Assembly: GCA_964057225.1 (NCBI GenBank) | Contig: OZ059900.1 | Span: 16,321,638 to 16,385,637 of the forward strand | DNA: 64,000 nt | Direction of reading: 5' to 3' | Source of the DNA: Auanema rhodensis | Lineage: Eukaryota > Nematoda > Chromadorea > Rhabditida > Rhabditidae | Shown: positions 21,994 to 34,990 of the stretch, piece after piece | Layout: each line of letters begins with the position of its first letter | Position numbering within the stretch: the stretch's first letter is position 1 | Notes under the pieces: model-generated | The model's database searches: none | Seen by the model: only the letters and a program-made list of their open reading frames with translations | Told to the model about the DNA's origin: nothing | Translations under genes and position numbers: made by a program

Positions 21994-23703
21994 TCTAGTG
22001 TTCAGCATGTAAAATGTTTCATTTTAGTATGTAACACGCTGAAATTCGTTGCATTTGACGACTCATATGAACAAAAATCGATTTAATCAATATTAGCCAT
22101 AAGGGGCGTGCCCTCAGAATATGCTAATTTCCTTAATTTTCTAACCTCTGTTTTTTTGTCGTGAAAGTGGAACTAAACGTTGTACGAACAATTTTGAGCT
22201 AGGTTTCATTGACATTGCATGAGTTTGAACACATGAAATCGTAAGTCAAAACCTTGTTTACAGCGAAATTTCCAAAAACTGGTTTTCCAGCATAATAAAA
22301 TATTTCTCATGGGAAATACTGTGTTTTTGTATTTTTCTAGTGTTCAGCATGTAAAATGCTTCATATTAGTATGTAACACGCTGAAATTCGTTGCATTTGA
22401 CGACTCATATGAACAAAAATCGATTTAATCAATATTAGCCATAAGGGGCGTGCCCTCAGAATATGCTAATTTCCTTAATTTTCTAACCTCTGTTTTTTTG
22501 TCGTGAAAGTGGAACTAAACGTTGTACGAACAATTTTGAGCTAGGTTTCATTGACATTGCATGAGTTTGAACACATGAAATCGTAAGTCAAAACCTTGTT
22601 TACAGCGAAATTTCCAAAAACTGGTTTTCCAGCATAATAAAATATTTCTCATGGGAAATACTGTGTTTTTGTATTTTTCTAGTGTTCAGCATGTAAAATG
22701 CTTCATATTAGTATGTAACACGCTGAAATTCGTTGCATTTGACGACTCATATGAACAAAAATCGATTTAATCAATATTAGCCATAAGGGGCGTGCCCTCA
22801 GAATATGCTAATTTCCTTAATTTTCTAACCCCTGTTTTTTTGTCGTGAAAGTGGAACTAGACGTTGTACGAACAATTTTGAGCTAAGTTTCATTGACATT
22901 GCATGAGTTTGAACACATGAAATCGTAAGTCAAAACCTTGTTTACAGCGAAATTTCCAAAAACTGGTTTTCCAGCATAATAAAATATTTCTCATGGGAAA
23001 TACTGTGTTTTTGTTTTTTTCTAGTGTTCAGCATGTAAAATGCTTCATTTTAGTATGTAACACGCTGAAATTCGTTGCATTTGACGAATCATATGAACAA
23101 AAATCGATTTAATCAATATTAGCCATAAGGGGCGTGCCCTCAGAATATGCTAATTTCCTTAATTTTCTAACCCCTGTTTTTTTGTCGTGAAAGTGGAACT
23201 AGACGTTGTACGAACAATTTTGAGCTAGGTTTCATTGACATTGCATGAGTTTGAACACATGAAATCGTAAGTCAAAACCTTGTTTACAGCGAAATTTCCA
23301 AAAACTGGTTTTCCAGCATAATAAAATATTTCTCATGGGAAATACTGTGTTTTTGTTTTTTTCTAGTGTTCAGCATGTAAAATGCTTCATTTTAGTATGT
23401 AACACGCTGAAATTCGTTGCATTTGACGAATCATATGAACAAAAATCGATTTAATCAATATTAGCCATAAGGGGCGTGCCCTCAGAATATGCTAATTTCC
23501 TTAATTTTCTAACCCCTGTTTTTTTGTCGTGAAAGTGGAACTAGACGTTGTACGAACAATTTTGAGCTAGGTTTCATTGACATTGCATGAGTTTGAACAC
23601 ATGAAATCGTAAGTCAAAACCTTGTTTACAGCGAAATTTCCAAAAACTGGTTTTCCAGCATAATAAAATATTTCTCATGGGAAATACTGTGTTTTTGTAT
23701 TTT
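21994..23703. repeat. Five-monomer unit, third copy
   Basis: Same five barcodes in order as 17206-18915 and 18916-20625, 3,078 bp (nine monomers) after the second copy. The first monomer has a private gtttcat (C25T on the consensus gcttcat) at about 22017 and keeps gttttttt just before it. The last monomer ends in gtatttta as in the second copy. Confidence 0.8.
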
Positions 23704-26097
23704 ACTAGTGTTCAGCATGTAAAATGCTTCATTTTAGTATGTAACACGCTGAAATTCGTTGCATTTGACGACTCATATGAACAAAAATCGATTTAATCAA
23801 TATTAGCCATAAGGGGCGTGCCCTCAGAATATGCTAATTTCCTTAATTTTCTAACCCCTGTTTTTTTGTCGTGAAAGTGGAACTAGACGTTGTACGAACA
23901 ATTTTGAGCTAGGTTTCATTGACATTGCATGAGTTTGAACACATGAAATCGTAAGTCAAAACCTTGTTTACAGCGAAATTTCCAAAAACTGGTTTTCCAG
24001 CATAATAAAATATTTCTCATGGGAAATACTGTGTTTTTGTATTTTTCTAGTGTTCAGCATGTAAAATGCTTCATTTTAGTATGTAACACGCTGAAATTCG
24101 TTGCATTTGACGACTCATATGAACAAAAATCGATTTAATCAATATTAGCCATAAGGGGCGTGCCCTCAGAATATGCTAATTTCCTTAATTTTCTAACCCC
24201 TGTTTTTTTGTCGTGAAAGTGGAACTAGACGTTGTACGAACAATTTTGAGCTAGGTTTCATTGACATTGCATGAGTTTGAACACATGAAATCGTAAGTCA
24301 AAACCTTGTTTACAGCGAAATTTCCAAAAACTGGTTTTCCAGCATAATAAAATATTTCTCATGGGAAATACTGTGTTTTTGTATTTTACTAGTGTTCAGC
24401 ATGTAAAATGCTTCATTTTAGTATGTAACACGCTGAAATTCGTTGCATTTGACGACTCATATGAACAAAAATCGATTTAATCAATATTAGCCATAAGGGG
24501 CGTGCCCTCAGAATATGCTAATTTCCTTAATTTTCTAACCCCTGTTTTTTTGTCGTGAAAGTGGAACTAGACGTTGTACGAACAATTTTGAGCTAGGTTT
24601 CATTGACATTGCATGAGTTTGAACACATGAAATCGTAAGTCAAAACCTTGTTTACAGCGAAATTTCCAAAAACTGGTTTTCCAGCATAATAAAATATTTC
24701 TCATGGGAAATACTGTGTTTTTGTATTTTTCTAGTGTTCAGCATGTAAAATGCTTCATTTTAGTATGTAACACGCTGAAATTCGTTGCATTTGACGACTC
24801 ATATGAACAAAAATCGATTTAATCAATATTAGCCATAAGGGGCGTGCCCTCAGAATATGCTAATTTCCTTAATTTTCTAACCTCTGTTTTTTTGTCGTGA
24901 AAGTGGAACTAAACGTTGTACGAACAATTTTGAGCTAGGTTTCATTGACATTGCATGAGTTTGAACACATGAAATCGTAAGTCAAAACCTTGTTTACAGC
25001 GAAATTTCCAAAAACTGGTTTTCCAGCATAATAAAATATTTCTCATGGGAAATACTGTGTTTTTGTATTTTTCTAGCGTTCAGCATGTAAAATGCTTCAT
25101 TTTAGTATGTGACACGCTGAAATTCGTTGCATTTGACGACTCATATGAACAAAAATCGATTTAATCAATATTAGCCATAAGGGGCGTGCCCTCAGAATAT
25201 GCTAATTTCCTTAATTTTCTAACCCCTGTTTTTTTGTCGTGAAAGTGGAACTAGACGTTGTACGAACAATTTTGAGCTAGGTTTCATTGACATTGCATGA
25301 GTTTGAACACATGAAATCGTAAGTCAAAACCTTGTTTACAGCGAAATTTCCAAAAACTGGTTTTCCAGCATAATAAAATATTTCTCATGGGAAATACTGT
25401 GTTTTTGTATTTTACTAGTGTTCAGCATGTAAAATGCTTCATTTTAGTATGTAACACGCTGAAATTCGTTGCATTTGACGACTCATATGAACAAAAATCG
25501 ATTTAATCAATATTAGCCATAAGGGGCGTGCCCTCAGAATATGCTAATTTCCTTAATTTTCTAACCCCTGTTTTTTTGTCGTGAAAGTGGAACTAGACGT
25601 TGTACGAACAATTTTGAGCTAGGTTTCATTGACATTGCATGAGTTTGAACACATGAAATCGTAAGTCAAAACCTTGTTTACAGCGAAATTTCCAAAAACT
25701 GGTTTTCCAGCATAATAAAATATTTCTCATGGGAAATACTGTGTTTTTGTATTTTACTAGTGTTCAGCATGTAAAATGCTTCATTTTAGTATGTAACACG
25801 CTGAAATTCGTTGCATTTGACGAATCATATGAACAAAAATCGATTTAATCAATATTAGCCATAAGGGGCGTGCCCTCAGAATATGCTAATTTCCTTAATT
25901 TTCTAACCCCTGTTTTTTTGTCGTGAAAGTGGAACTAGACGTTGTACGAACAATTTTGAGCTAGGTTTCATTGACATTGCATGAGTTTGAACACATGAAA
26001 TCGTAAGTCAAAACCTTGTTTACAGCGAAATTTCCAAAAACTGGTTTTCCAGCATAATAAAATATTTCTCATGGGAAATACTGTGTTTTTGTATTTT
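23704..26097. repeat. Seven monomers, mostly of the common type
   Basis: Units 23704, 24046, 24388, 24730, 25072, 25414 and 25756. Unit 24730 has cctctg + actaaacg. Unit 25072 has two private changes, ctagcgtt at its start and gtgacacg. Unit 25756 has gaatcat. Several end in gtatttta. The block separates the type X/five-monomer zone from the 8.9-kb super-repeat. Confidence 0.72.
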
Positions 26098-29000
26098 ACT
26101 AGTGTTCAGCATGTAAAATGCTTCATTTTAGTATGTAACACGCTGAAATTCGTTGCATTTGACGACTCATATGAACAAAAATCGATTTAATCAATATTAG
26201 CCATAAGGGGCGTGCCCTCAGAATATGCTAATTTCCTTAATTTTCTAACCCCTGTTTTTTTGTCGTGAAAGTGGAACTAAACGTTGTACGAACAATTTTG
26301 AGCTAGGTTTCATTGACATTGCATGAGTTTGAACACATGAAATCGTAAGTCAAAACCTTGTTTACAGCGAAATTTCCAAAAACTGGTTTTCCAGCATAAT
26401 AAAATATTTCTCATGAGAAATACTGTGTTTTTGTATTTTTCTAGTGTTCAGCATGTAAAATGCTTCATTTTAGTATGTAACACGCTGAAATTCGTTGCAT
26501 TTGACGACTCATATGAACAAAAATCGATTTAATCAATATTAGCCATAAGGGGCGTGCCCTCAGAATATGCTAATTTCCTTAATTTTCTAACCCCTGTTTT
26601 TTTGTCGTGAAAGTGGAACTAGACGTTGTACGAACAATTTTGAGCTAGGTTTCATTGACATTGCATGAGTTTGAACACATGAAATCGTAAGTCAAAACCT
26701 TGTTTACAGCGAAATTTCCAAAAACTGGTTTTCCAGCATAATAAAATATTTCTCATGGGAAATACTGTGTTTTTGTATTTTTCTAGTGTTCAGCATGTAA
26801 AATGCTTCATTTTAGTATGTAACACGCTGAAATTCGTTGCATTTGACGACTCATATGAACAAAAATCGATTTAATCAATATTAGCCATAAGGGGCGTGCC
26901 CTCAGAATATGCTAATTTCCTTAATTTTCTAACCCCTGTTTTTTTGTCGTGAAAGTGGAACTAGACGTTGTACGAACAATTTTGAGCTAGGTTTCATTGA
27001 CATTGCATGAGTTTGAACACATGAAATCGTAAGTCAAAACCTTGTTTACAGCGAAATTTCCAAAAACTGGTTTTCCAGCATAATAAAATATTTCTCATGG
27101 GAAATACTGTGTTTTTGTATTTTTCTAGTGTTCAGCATGTAAAATGCTTCATTTTAGTATGTAACACGCTGAAATTCGTTGCATTCGACGACTCATATGA
27201 ACAAAAATCGATTTAATCAATATTAGCCATAAGGGGCGTGCCCTCAGAATATGCTAATTTCCTTAATTTTCTAACCCCTGTTTTTTTGTCGTGAAAGTGG
27301 AACTACACGTTGTACGAACAATTTTGAGCTAGGTTTCATTGACATTGCATGAGTTTGAACACATGAAATCGTAAGTCAAAACCTTGTTTACAGCGAAATT
27401 TCCAAAAACTGGTTTTCCAGCATAATAAAATATTTCTCATGGGAAATACTGTGTTTTCGTAATTTTCTAGTGTTCAGCATGTAAAATGCTTCATTTTAGT
27501 ATGTAACACGCTGAAATTCGTTGCATTTGACGAATCATATGAACAAAAATCGATTTAATCAATATTAGCCATAAGGGGCGTGCCCTCAGAATATGCTAAT
27601 TTCCTTAATTTTCTAACCCCTGTTTTTTTGTCGTGAAAGTGGAACTAGACGTTGTACGAACAATTTTGAGCTAGGTTTCATTGACATTGCATGAGTTTGA
27701 ACACATGAAATCGTAAGTCAAAACCTTGTTTACAGCGAAATTTCCAAAAACTGGTTTTCCAGCATAATAAAATATTTCTCATGGGAAATACTGTGTTTTT
27801 GTATTTTACTAGTGTTCAGCATGTAAAATGCTTCATTTTAGTATGTAACACGCTGAAATTCGTTGCATTTGACGACTCATATGAACAAAAATCGATTTAA
27901 TCAATATTAGCCATAAGGGGCGTGCCCTCAGAATATGCTAATTTCCTTAATTTTCTAACCCCTGTTTTTTTGTCGTGAAAGTGGAACTAGACGCTGTACG
28001 AACAATTTTGAGCTAGGTTTCATTGACATTGCATGAGTTTGAACACATGAAATCGTAAGTCAAAACCTTGTTTACAGCGAAATTTCCAAAAACTGGTTTT
28101 CCAGCATAATAAAATATTTCTCATGGGAAATACTGTGTTTTTGTATTTTTCTAGTGTTCAGCATGTAAAATGCTTCATTTTAGTATGTAACACGCTGAAA
28201 TTCGTTGCATTTGACGACTCATATGAACAAAAATCGATTTAATCAATATTAGCCATAAGGGGCGTGCCCTCAGAATATGCTAATTTCCTTAATTTTCTAA
28301 CCCCTGTTTTTTTGTCGTGAAAGTGGAACTAGACGTTGTACGAACAATTTTGAGCTAGGTTTCATTGACATTGCATGAGTTTGAACACATGAAATCGTAA
28401 GTCAAAACCTTGTTTACAGCGAAATTTCCAAAAACTGGTTTTCCAGCATAATAAAATATTTCTCATGGGAAATACTGTGTTTTTGTATTTTTCTAGTGTT
28501 CAGCATGTAAAATGCTTCATTTTAGTATGTAACACGCTGAAATTCGTTGCATTCGACGACTCATATGAACAAAAATCGATTTAATCAATATTAGCCATAA
28601 GGGGCGTGCCCTCAGAATATGCTAATTTCCTTAATTTTCTAACCCCTGTTTTTTTGTCGTGAAAGTGGAACTACACGTTGTACGAACAATTTTGAGCTAG
28701 GTTTCATTGACATTGCATGAGTTTGAACACATGAAATCGTAAGTCAAAACCTTGTTTACAGCGAAATTTCCAAAAACTGGTTTTCCAGCATAATAAAATA
28801 TTTCTCATGGGAAATACTGTGTTTTCGTATTTTTCTAGTGTTCAGCATGTAAAATGCTTCATTTTAGTATGTAACACGCTGAAATTCGTTGCATTTGACG
28901 ACTCATATGAACAAAAATCGATTTAATCAATATTAGCCATAAGGGGCGTGCCCTCAGAATATGCTAATTTCCTTAATTTTCTAACCCCTGTTTTTTTGTC

Positions 29001-32000
29001 GTGAAAGTGGAACTAGACGTTGTACGAACAATTTTGAGCTAGGTTTCATTGACATTGCATGAGTTTGAACACATGAAATCGTAAGTCAAAACCTTGTTTA
29101 CAGCGAAATTTCCAAAAACTGGTTTTCCAGCATAATAAAATATTTCTCATGGGAAATACTGTGTTTTTGTATTTTTCTAGTGTTCAGCATGTAAAATGCT
29201 TCATTTTAGTATGTAACACGCTGAAATTCGTTGCATTCGACGACTCATATGAACAAAAATCGATTTAATCAATATTAGCCATAAGGGGCGTGCCCTCAGA
29301 ATATGCTAATTTCCTTAATTTTCTAACCCCTGTTTTTTTGTCGTGAAAGTGGAACTACACGTTGTACGAACAATTTTGAGCTAGGTTTCATTGACATTGC
29401 ATGAGTTTGAACACATGAAATCGTAAGTCAAAACCTTGTTTACAGCGAAATTTCCAAAAACTGGTTTTCCAGCATAATAAAATATTTCTCATGAGAAATA
29501 CTGTGTTTTCGTATTTTTCTAGTGTTCAGCATGTAAAATGCTTCATTTTAGTATGTAACACGCTGAAATTCGTTGCATTTGACGACTCATATGAACAAAA
29601 ATCGATTTAATCAATATTAGCCATAAGGGGCGTGCCCTCAGAATATGCTAATTTCCTTAATTTTCTAACCCCTGTTTTTTTGTCGTGAAAGTGGAACTAG
29701 ACGTTGTACGAACAATTTTGAGCTAGGTTTCATTGACATTGCATGAGTTTGAACACATGAAATCGTAAGTCAAAACCTTGTTTACAGCGAAATTTCCAAA
29801 AACTGGTTTTCCAGCATAATAAAATATTTCTCATGGGAAATACTGTGTTTTTGTATTTTACTAGTGTTCAGCATGTAAAATGCTTCATTTTAGTATGTAA
29901 CACGCTGAAATTCGTTGCATTCGACGACTCATATGAACAAAAATCGATTTAATCAATATTAGCCATAAGGGGCGTGCCCTCAGAATATGCTAATTTCCTT
30001 CATTTTCTAACCCCTGTTTTTTTGTCGTGAAAGTGGAACTAGACGTTGTACGAACAATTTTGAGCTAGGTTTCATTGACATTGCATGAGTTTGAACACAT
30101 GAAATCGTAAGTCAAAACCTTGTTTACAGCGAAATTTCCAAAAACTGGTTTTCCAGCATAATAAAATATTTCTCATGGGAAATACTGTGTTTTCGTATTT
30201 TTCTAGTGTTCAGCATGTAAAATGCTTCATTTTAGTATGTAACACGCTGAAATTCGTTGCATTTGACGACTCATATGAACAAAAATCGATTTAATCAATA
30301 TTAGCCATAAGGGGCGTGCCCTCAGAATATGCTAATTTCCTTAATTTTCTAACCCCTGTTTTTTTTGTCGTGAAAGTGGAACTAGACGTTGTACGAATAA
30401 TTTTGAGCTAGGTTTCATTGACATTGCATGAGTTTGAACACATGAAATCGTAAGTCAAAACCTTGTTTACAGCGAAATTTCCAAAAACTGGTTTTCCAGC
30501 ATAATAAAATATTTCTCATGGGAAATACTGTGTTTTTGTATTTTTCTAGTGTTCAGCATGTAAAATGCTTCATTTTAGTATGTAACACGCTGAAATTCGT
30601 TGCATTCGACGACTCATATGAACAAAAATCGATTTAATCAATATTAGCCATAAGGGGCGTGCCCTCAGAATATGCTAATTTCCTTAATTTTCTAACCCCT
30701 GTTTTTTTGTCGTGAAAGTGGAACTACACGTTGTACGAACAATTTTGAGCTAGGTGTCATTGACATTGCATGAGTTTGAACACATGAAATCGTAAGTCAA
30801 AACCTTGTTTACAGCGAAATTTCCAAAAACTGGTTTTCCAGCATAATAAAATATTTCTCATGGGAAATACTGTGTTTTCGTATTTTTCTAGTGTTCAGCA
30901 TGTAAAATGCTTCATTTTAGTATGTAACACGCTGAAATTCGTTGCATTTGACGACTCATATGAACAAAAATCGATTTAATCAATATTAGCCATAAGGGGC
31001 GTGCCCTCAGAATATGCTAATTTCCTTAATTTTCTAACCCCTGTTTTTTTGTCGTGAAAGTGGAACTAGACGTTGTACGAACAATTTTGAGCTAGGTTTC
31101 ATTGACATTGCATGAGTTTGAACACATGAAATCGTAAGTCAAAACCTTGTTTACAGCGAAATTTCCAAAAACTGGTTTTCCAGCATAATAAAATATTTCT
31201 CATGAGAAATACTGTGTTTTTGTATTTTTCTAGTGTTCAGCATGTAAAATGCTTCATTTTAGTATGTAACACGCTGAAATTCGTTGCATTTGACGACTCA
31301 TATGAACAAAAATCGATTTAATCAATATTAGCCATAAGGGGCGTGCCCTCAGAATATGCTAATTTCCTTAATTTTCTAACCCCTGTTTTTTTGTCGTGAA
31401 AGTGGAACTAGACGTTGTACAAACAATTTTGAGCTAGGTTTCATAGACATTGCATGAGTTTGAACACATGAAATCGTAAGTCAAAACCTTGTTTACAGAG
31501 AAATTTCCAAAAACTGGTTTTCCAGCATAATAAAATATTTCTCATGAGAAATACTGTGTTTTTGTATTTTTCTAGTGTTCAGCATGTAAAATGCTTCATT
31601 TTAGTATGTAACACGCTGAAATTCGTTGCATTTGACGACTCATATGAACAAAAATCGATTTAATCAATATTAGCCATAAGGGGCGTGCCCTCAGAATATG
31701 CTAATTTCCTTAATTTTCTAACCCCTGTTTTTTTGTCGTGAAAGTGGAACTAGACGTTGTACGAACATTTTTGAGCTAGGTTTCATTGACATTGCATGAG
31801 TTTGAACACATGAAATCGTAAGTCAAAACCTTGTTTACAGCGAAATTTCCAAAAACTGGTTTTCCAGCATAATAAAATATTTCTCATGGGAAATACTGTG
31901 TTTTTGTATTTCTCTAGTGTTCAGCATGTAAAATGCTTCATTTTAGTATGTAACACGCTGAAATTCGTTGCATTTGACGACTCATATGAACAAAAATCGA

Positions 32001-34990
32001 TTTAATCAATATTAGCCATAAGGGGCGTGCCCTCAGAATATGCTAATTTCCTTAATTTTCTAACCCCTGTTTTTTTGTCGTGAAAGTGGAACTAGACGTT
32101 GTACGAACAATTTTGAGCTACGTTTCATTGACATTGCATGAGTTTGAACACATGAAATCGTAAGTCAAAACCTTGTTTACAGCGAAATTTCCAAAAACTG
32201 GTTTTCCAGCATAATAAAATATTTCTCATGGGAAATACTGTGTTTTTGTATTTTTCTAGTGTTCAGCATGTAAAATGCTTCATATTAGTATGTAACACGC
32301 TGAAATTCGTTGCATTTGACGACTCATATGAACAAAAATCGATTTAATCAATATTAGCCATAAGGGGCGTGCCCTCAGAATATGCTAATTTCCTTAATTT
32401 TCTAGCCCCTGTTTTTTTGTCGTGAAAGTGGAACTAGACGTTGTACGAACAATTTTGAGCTAAGTTTCATTGACATTGCATGAGTTTGAACACATGAAAT
32501 CGTAAGTCAAAACCTTGTTTACAGCGAAATTTCCAAAAACTGGTTTTCCAGCATAATAAAATATTTCTCATGGGAAATACTGTGTTTTTGTATTTTTCTA
32601 GTGTTCAGCATGTAAAATGCTTCATTTTAGTATGTAACACGCTGAAATTCGTTGCATTCGACGACTCATATGAACAAAAATCGATTTAATCAATATTAGC
32701 CATAAGGGGCGTGCCCTCAGAATATGCTAATTTCCTTAATTTTCTAACCCCTGTTTTTTTGTCGTGAAAGTGGAACTAGACGTTGTACGAACAATTTTGA
32801 GCTAGGTTTCATTGACATTGCATGAGTTTGAACACATGAAATCGTAAGTCAAAACCTTGTTTACAGCGAAATTTCCAAAAACTGGTTTTCCAGCATAATA
32901 AAATATTTCTCATGGGAAATACTGTGTTTTTGTATTTTTCTAGTGTTCAGCATGTAAAATGCTTCATTTTAGTATGTAACACGCTGAAATTCGTTGCATT
33001 TGACGACTCATATGAACAAAAATCGATTTAATCAATATTAGCCATAAGGGGTGTGCCCTCAGAATATGCTAATTTCCTTAATTTTCTAACCCTTGTTTTT
33101 TTGTCGTGAAAGTGGAACTAGACGTTGTACGAACAATTTTGAGCTAGGTTTCATTGACATTGCATGAGTTTGAACACATGAAATCGTAAGTCAAAACCTT
33201 GTTTACAGCGAAATTTCCAAAAACTGGTTTTCCAGCATAATAAAATATTTCTCATGGGAAATACTGTGTTTTTGTATTTTTCTAGTGTTCAGCATGTAAA
33301 ATGCTTCATTTTAGTATGTAACACGCTGAAATTCGTTGCATTTGACGACTCATATGAACAAAAATCGATTTAATCAATATTAGCCATAAGGGGCGTGCCC
33401 TCAGAATATGCTAATTTCCTTAATTTTCTAACCCCTGTTTTTTTGTCGTGAAAGTGGAACTAGACGTTGTACGAACAATTTTGAGCTAGGTTTCATTGAC
33501 ATTGCATGAGTTTGAACACATGAAATCGTAAGTCAAAACCTTGTTTACAGCGAAATTTCCAAAAACTGGTTTTCCAGCATAATAAAATATTTCTCATGAG
33601 AAATACTGTGTTTTTGTATTTTTCTAGTGTTCAGCATGTAAAATGCTTCATTTTAGTATGTAACACGCTGAAATTCGTTGCATTTGACGACTCATATGAA
33701 CAAAAATCGATTTAATCAATATTAGCCATAAGGGGCGTGCCCTCAGAATATGCTAATTTCCTTAATTTTCTAACCCCTGTTTTTTTGTCGTGAAAGTGGA
33801 ACTAGACGTTGTACAAACAATTTTGAGCTAGGTTTCATAGACATTGCATGAGTTTGAACACATGAAATCGTAAGTCAAAACCTTGTTTACAGAGAAATTT
33901 CCAAAAACGGGTTTTCCAGCATAATAAAATATTTCTCATGAGAAATACTGTGTTTTTGTATTTTTCTAGTGTTCAGCATGTAAAATGCTTCATTTTAGTA
34001 TGTAACACGCTGAAATTCGTTGCATTTGACGACTCATATGAACAAAAATCGATTTAATCAATATTAGCCATAAGGGGCGTGCCCTCAGAATATGCTAATT
34101 TCCTTAATTTTCTAACCCCTGTTTTTTTGTCGTGAAAGTGGAACTAGACGTTGTACGAACAATTTTGAGCTAGGTTTCATTGACATTGCATGAGTTTGAA
34201 CACATGAAATCGTAAGTCAAAACCTTGTTTACAGCGAAATTTCCAAAAACTGGTTTTCCAGCATAATAAAATATTTCTCATGAGAAATACTGTGTTTTTG
34301 TATTTTTCTAGTGTTCAGCATGTAAAATGCTTCATTTTAGTATGTAACACGCTGAAATTCGTTGCATTTGACGACTCATATGAACAAAAATCGATTTAAT
34401 CAATATTAGCCATAAGGGGTGTGCCCTCAGAATATGCTAATTTCCTTAATTTTCTAACCCCTGTTTTTTTGTCGTGAAAGTGGAACTAGACGTTGTACGA
34501 ACAATTTTGAGCTAGGTTTCATTGACATTGCATGAGTTTGAACACATGAAATCGTAAGTCAAAACCTTGTTTACAGCGAAATTTCCAAAAACTGGTTTTC
34601 CAGCATAATAAAATATTTCTCATGGGAAATACTGTGTTTTTGTATTTTTCTAGTGTTCAGCATGTAAAATGCTTCATTTTAGTATGTAACACGCTGAAAT
34701 TCGTTGCATTCGACGACTCATATGAACAAAAATCGATTTAATCAATATTAGCCATAAGGGGCGTGCCCTCAGAATATGCTAATTTCCTTAATTTTCTAAC
34801 CCTTGTTTTTTTGTCGTGAAAGTGGAACTAGACGTTGTACGAACAATTTTGAGCTAGGTTTCATTGACATTGCATGAGTTTGAACACATGAAATCGTAAG
34901 TCAAAACCTTGTTTACAGCGAAATTTCCAAAAACTGGTTTTCCAGCATAATAAAATATTTCTCATGGGAAATACTGTGTTTTTGTATTTT
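26098..34990. repeat. 26-monomer super-repeat, copy 1 (8,893 bp)
   Basis: Twenty-six monomers, one of them 343 bp. Rare markers and positions: catgag (26416), gtaatttt (27462), gacgctg (27994), ccttcatttt (30001), T8 run (30359-30366), cgaataatt (30398), catagac (31445), cagagaaat (31499), tctctag (31912), ctacg (32121), tagcccc (32405), ggggtg (33052), acggg (33909). Each recurs exactly 8,893 bp downstream. cattcgacg monomers with actacacg and a ttttcg end are frequent (27124, 28492, 29176, 30545). Private to this copy: cattcgacg at 29922 and gtgtcatt near 30757. The left limit is set by loss of match in the monomer at 25756. Confidence 0.92.
30202..30544. repeat. 343-bp monomer with T8 run (copy 1)
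   Basis: The T7 run at monomer 158-164 is T8 here (30359-30366), one of only two length changes by a single base in the window. The same unit has cgaataatt at 30398. Together they form an unmistakable pair of markers found again only at 39095-39437. Slippage in a T run is the likely origin. Confidence 0.95.
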
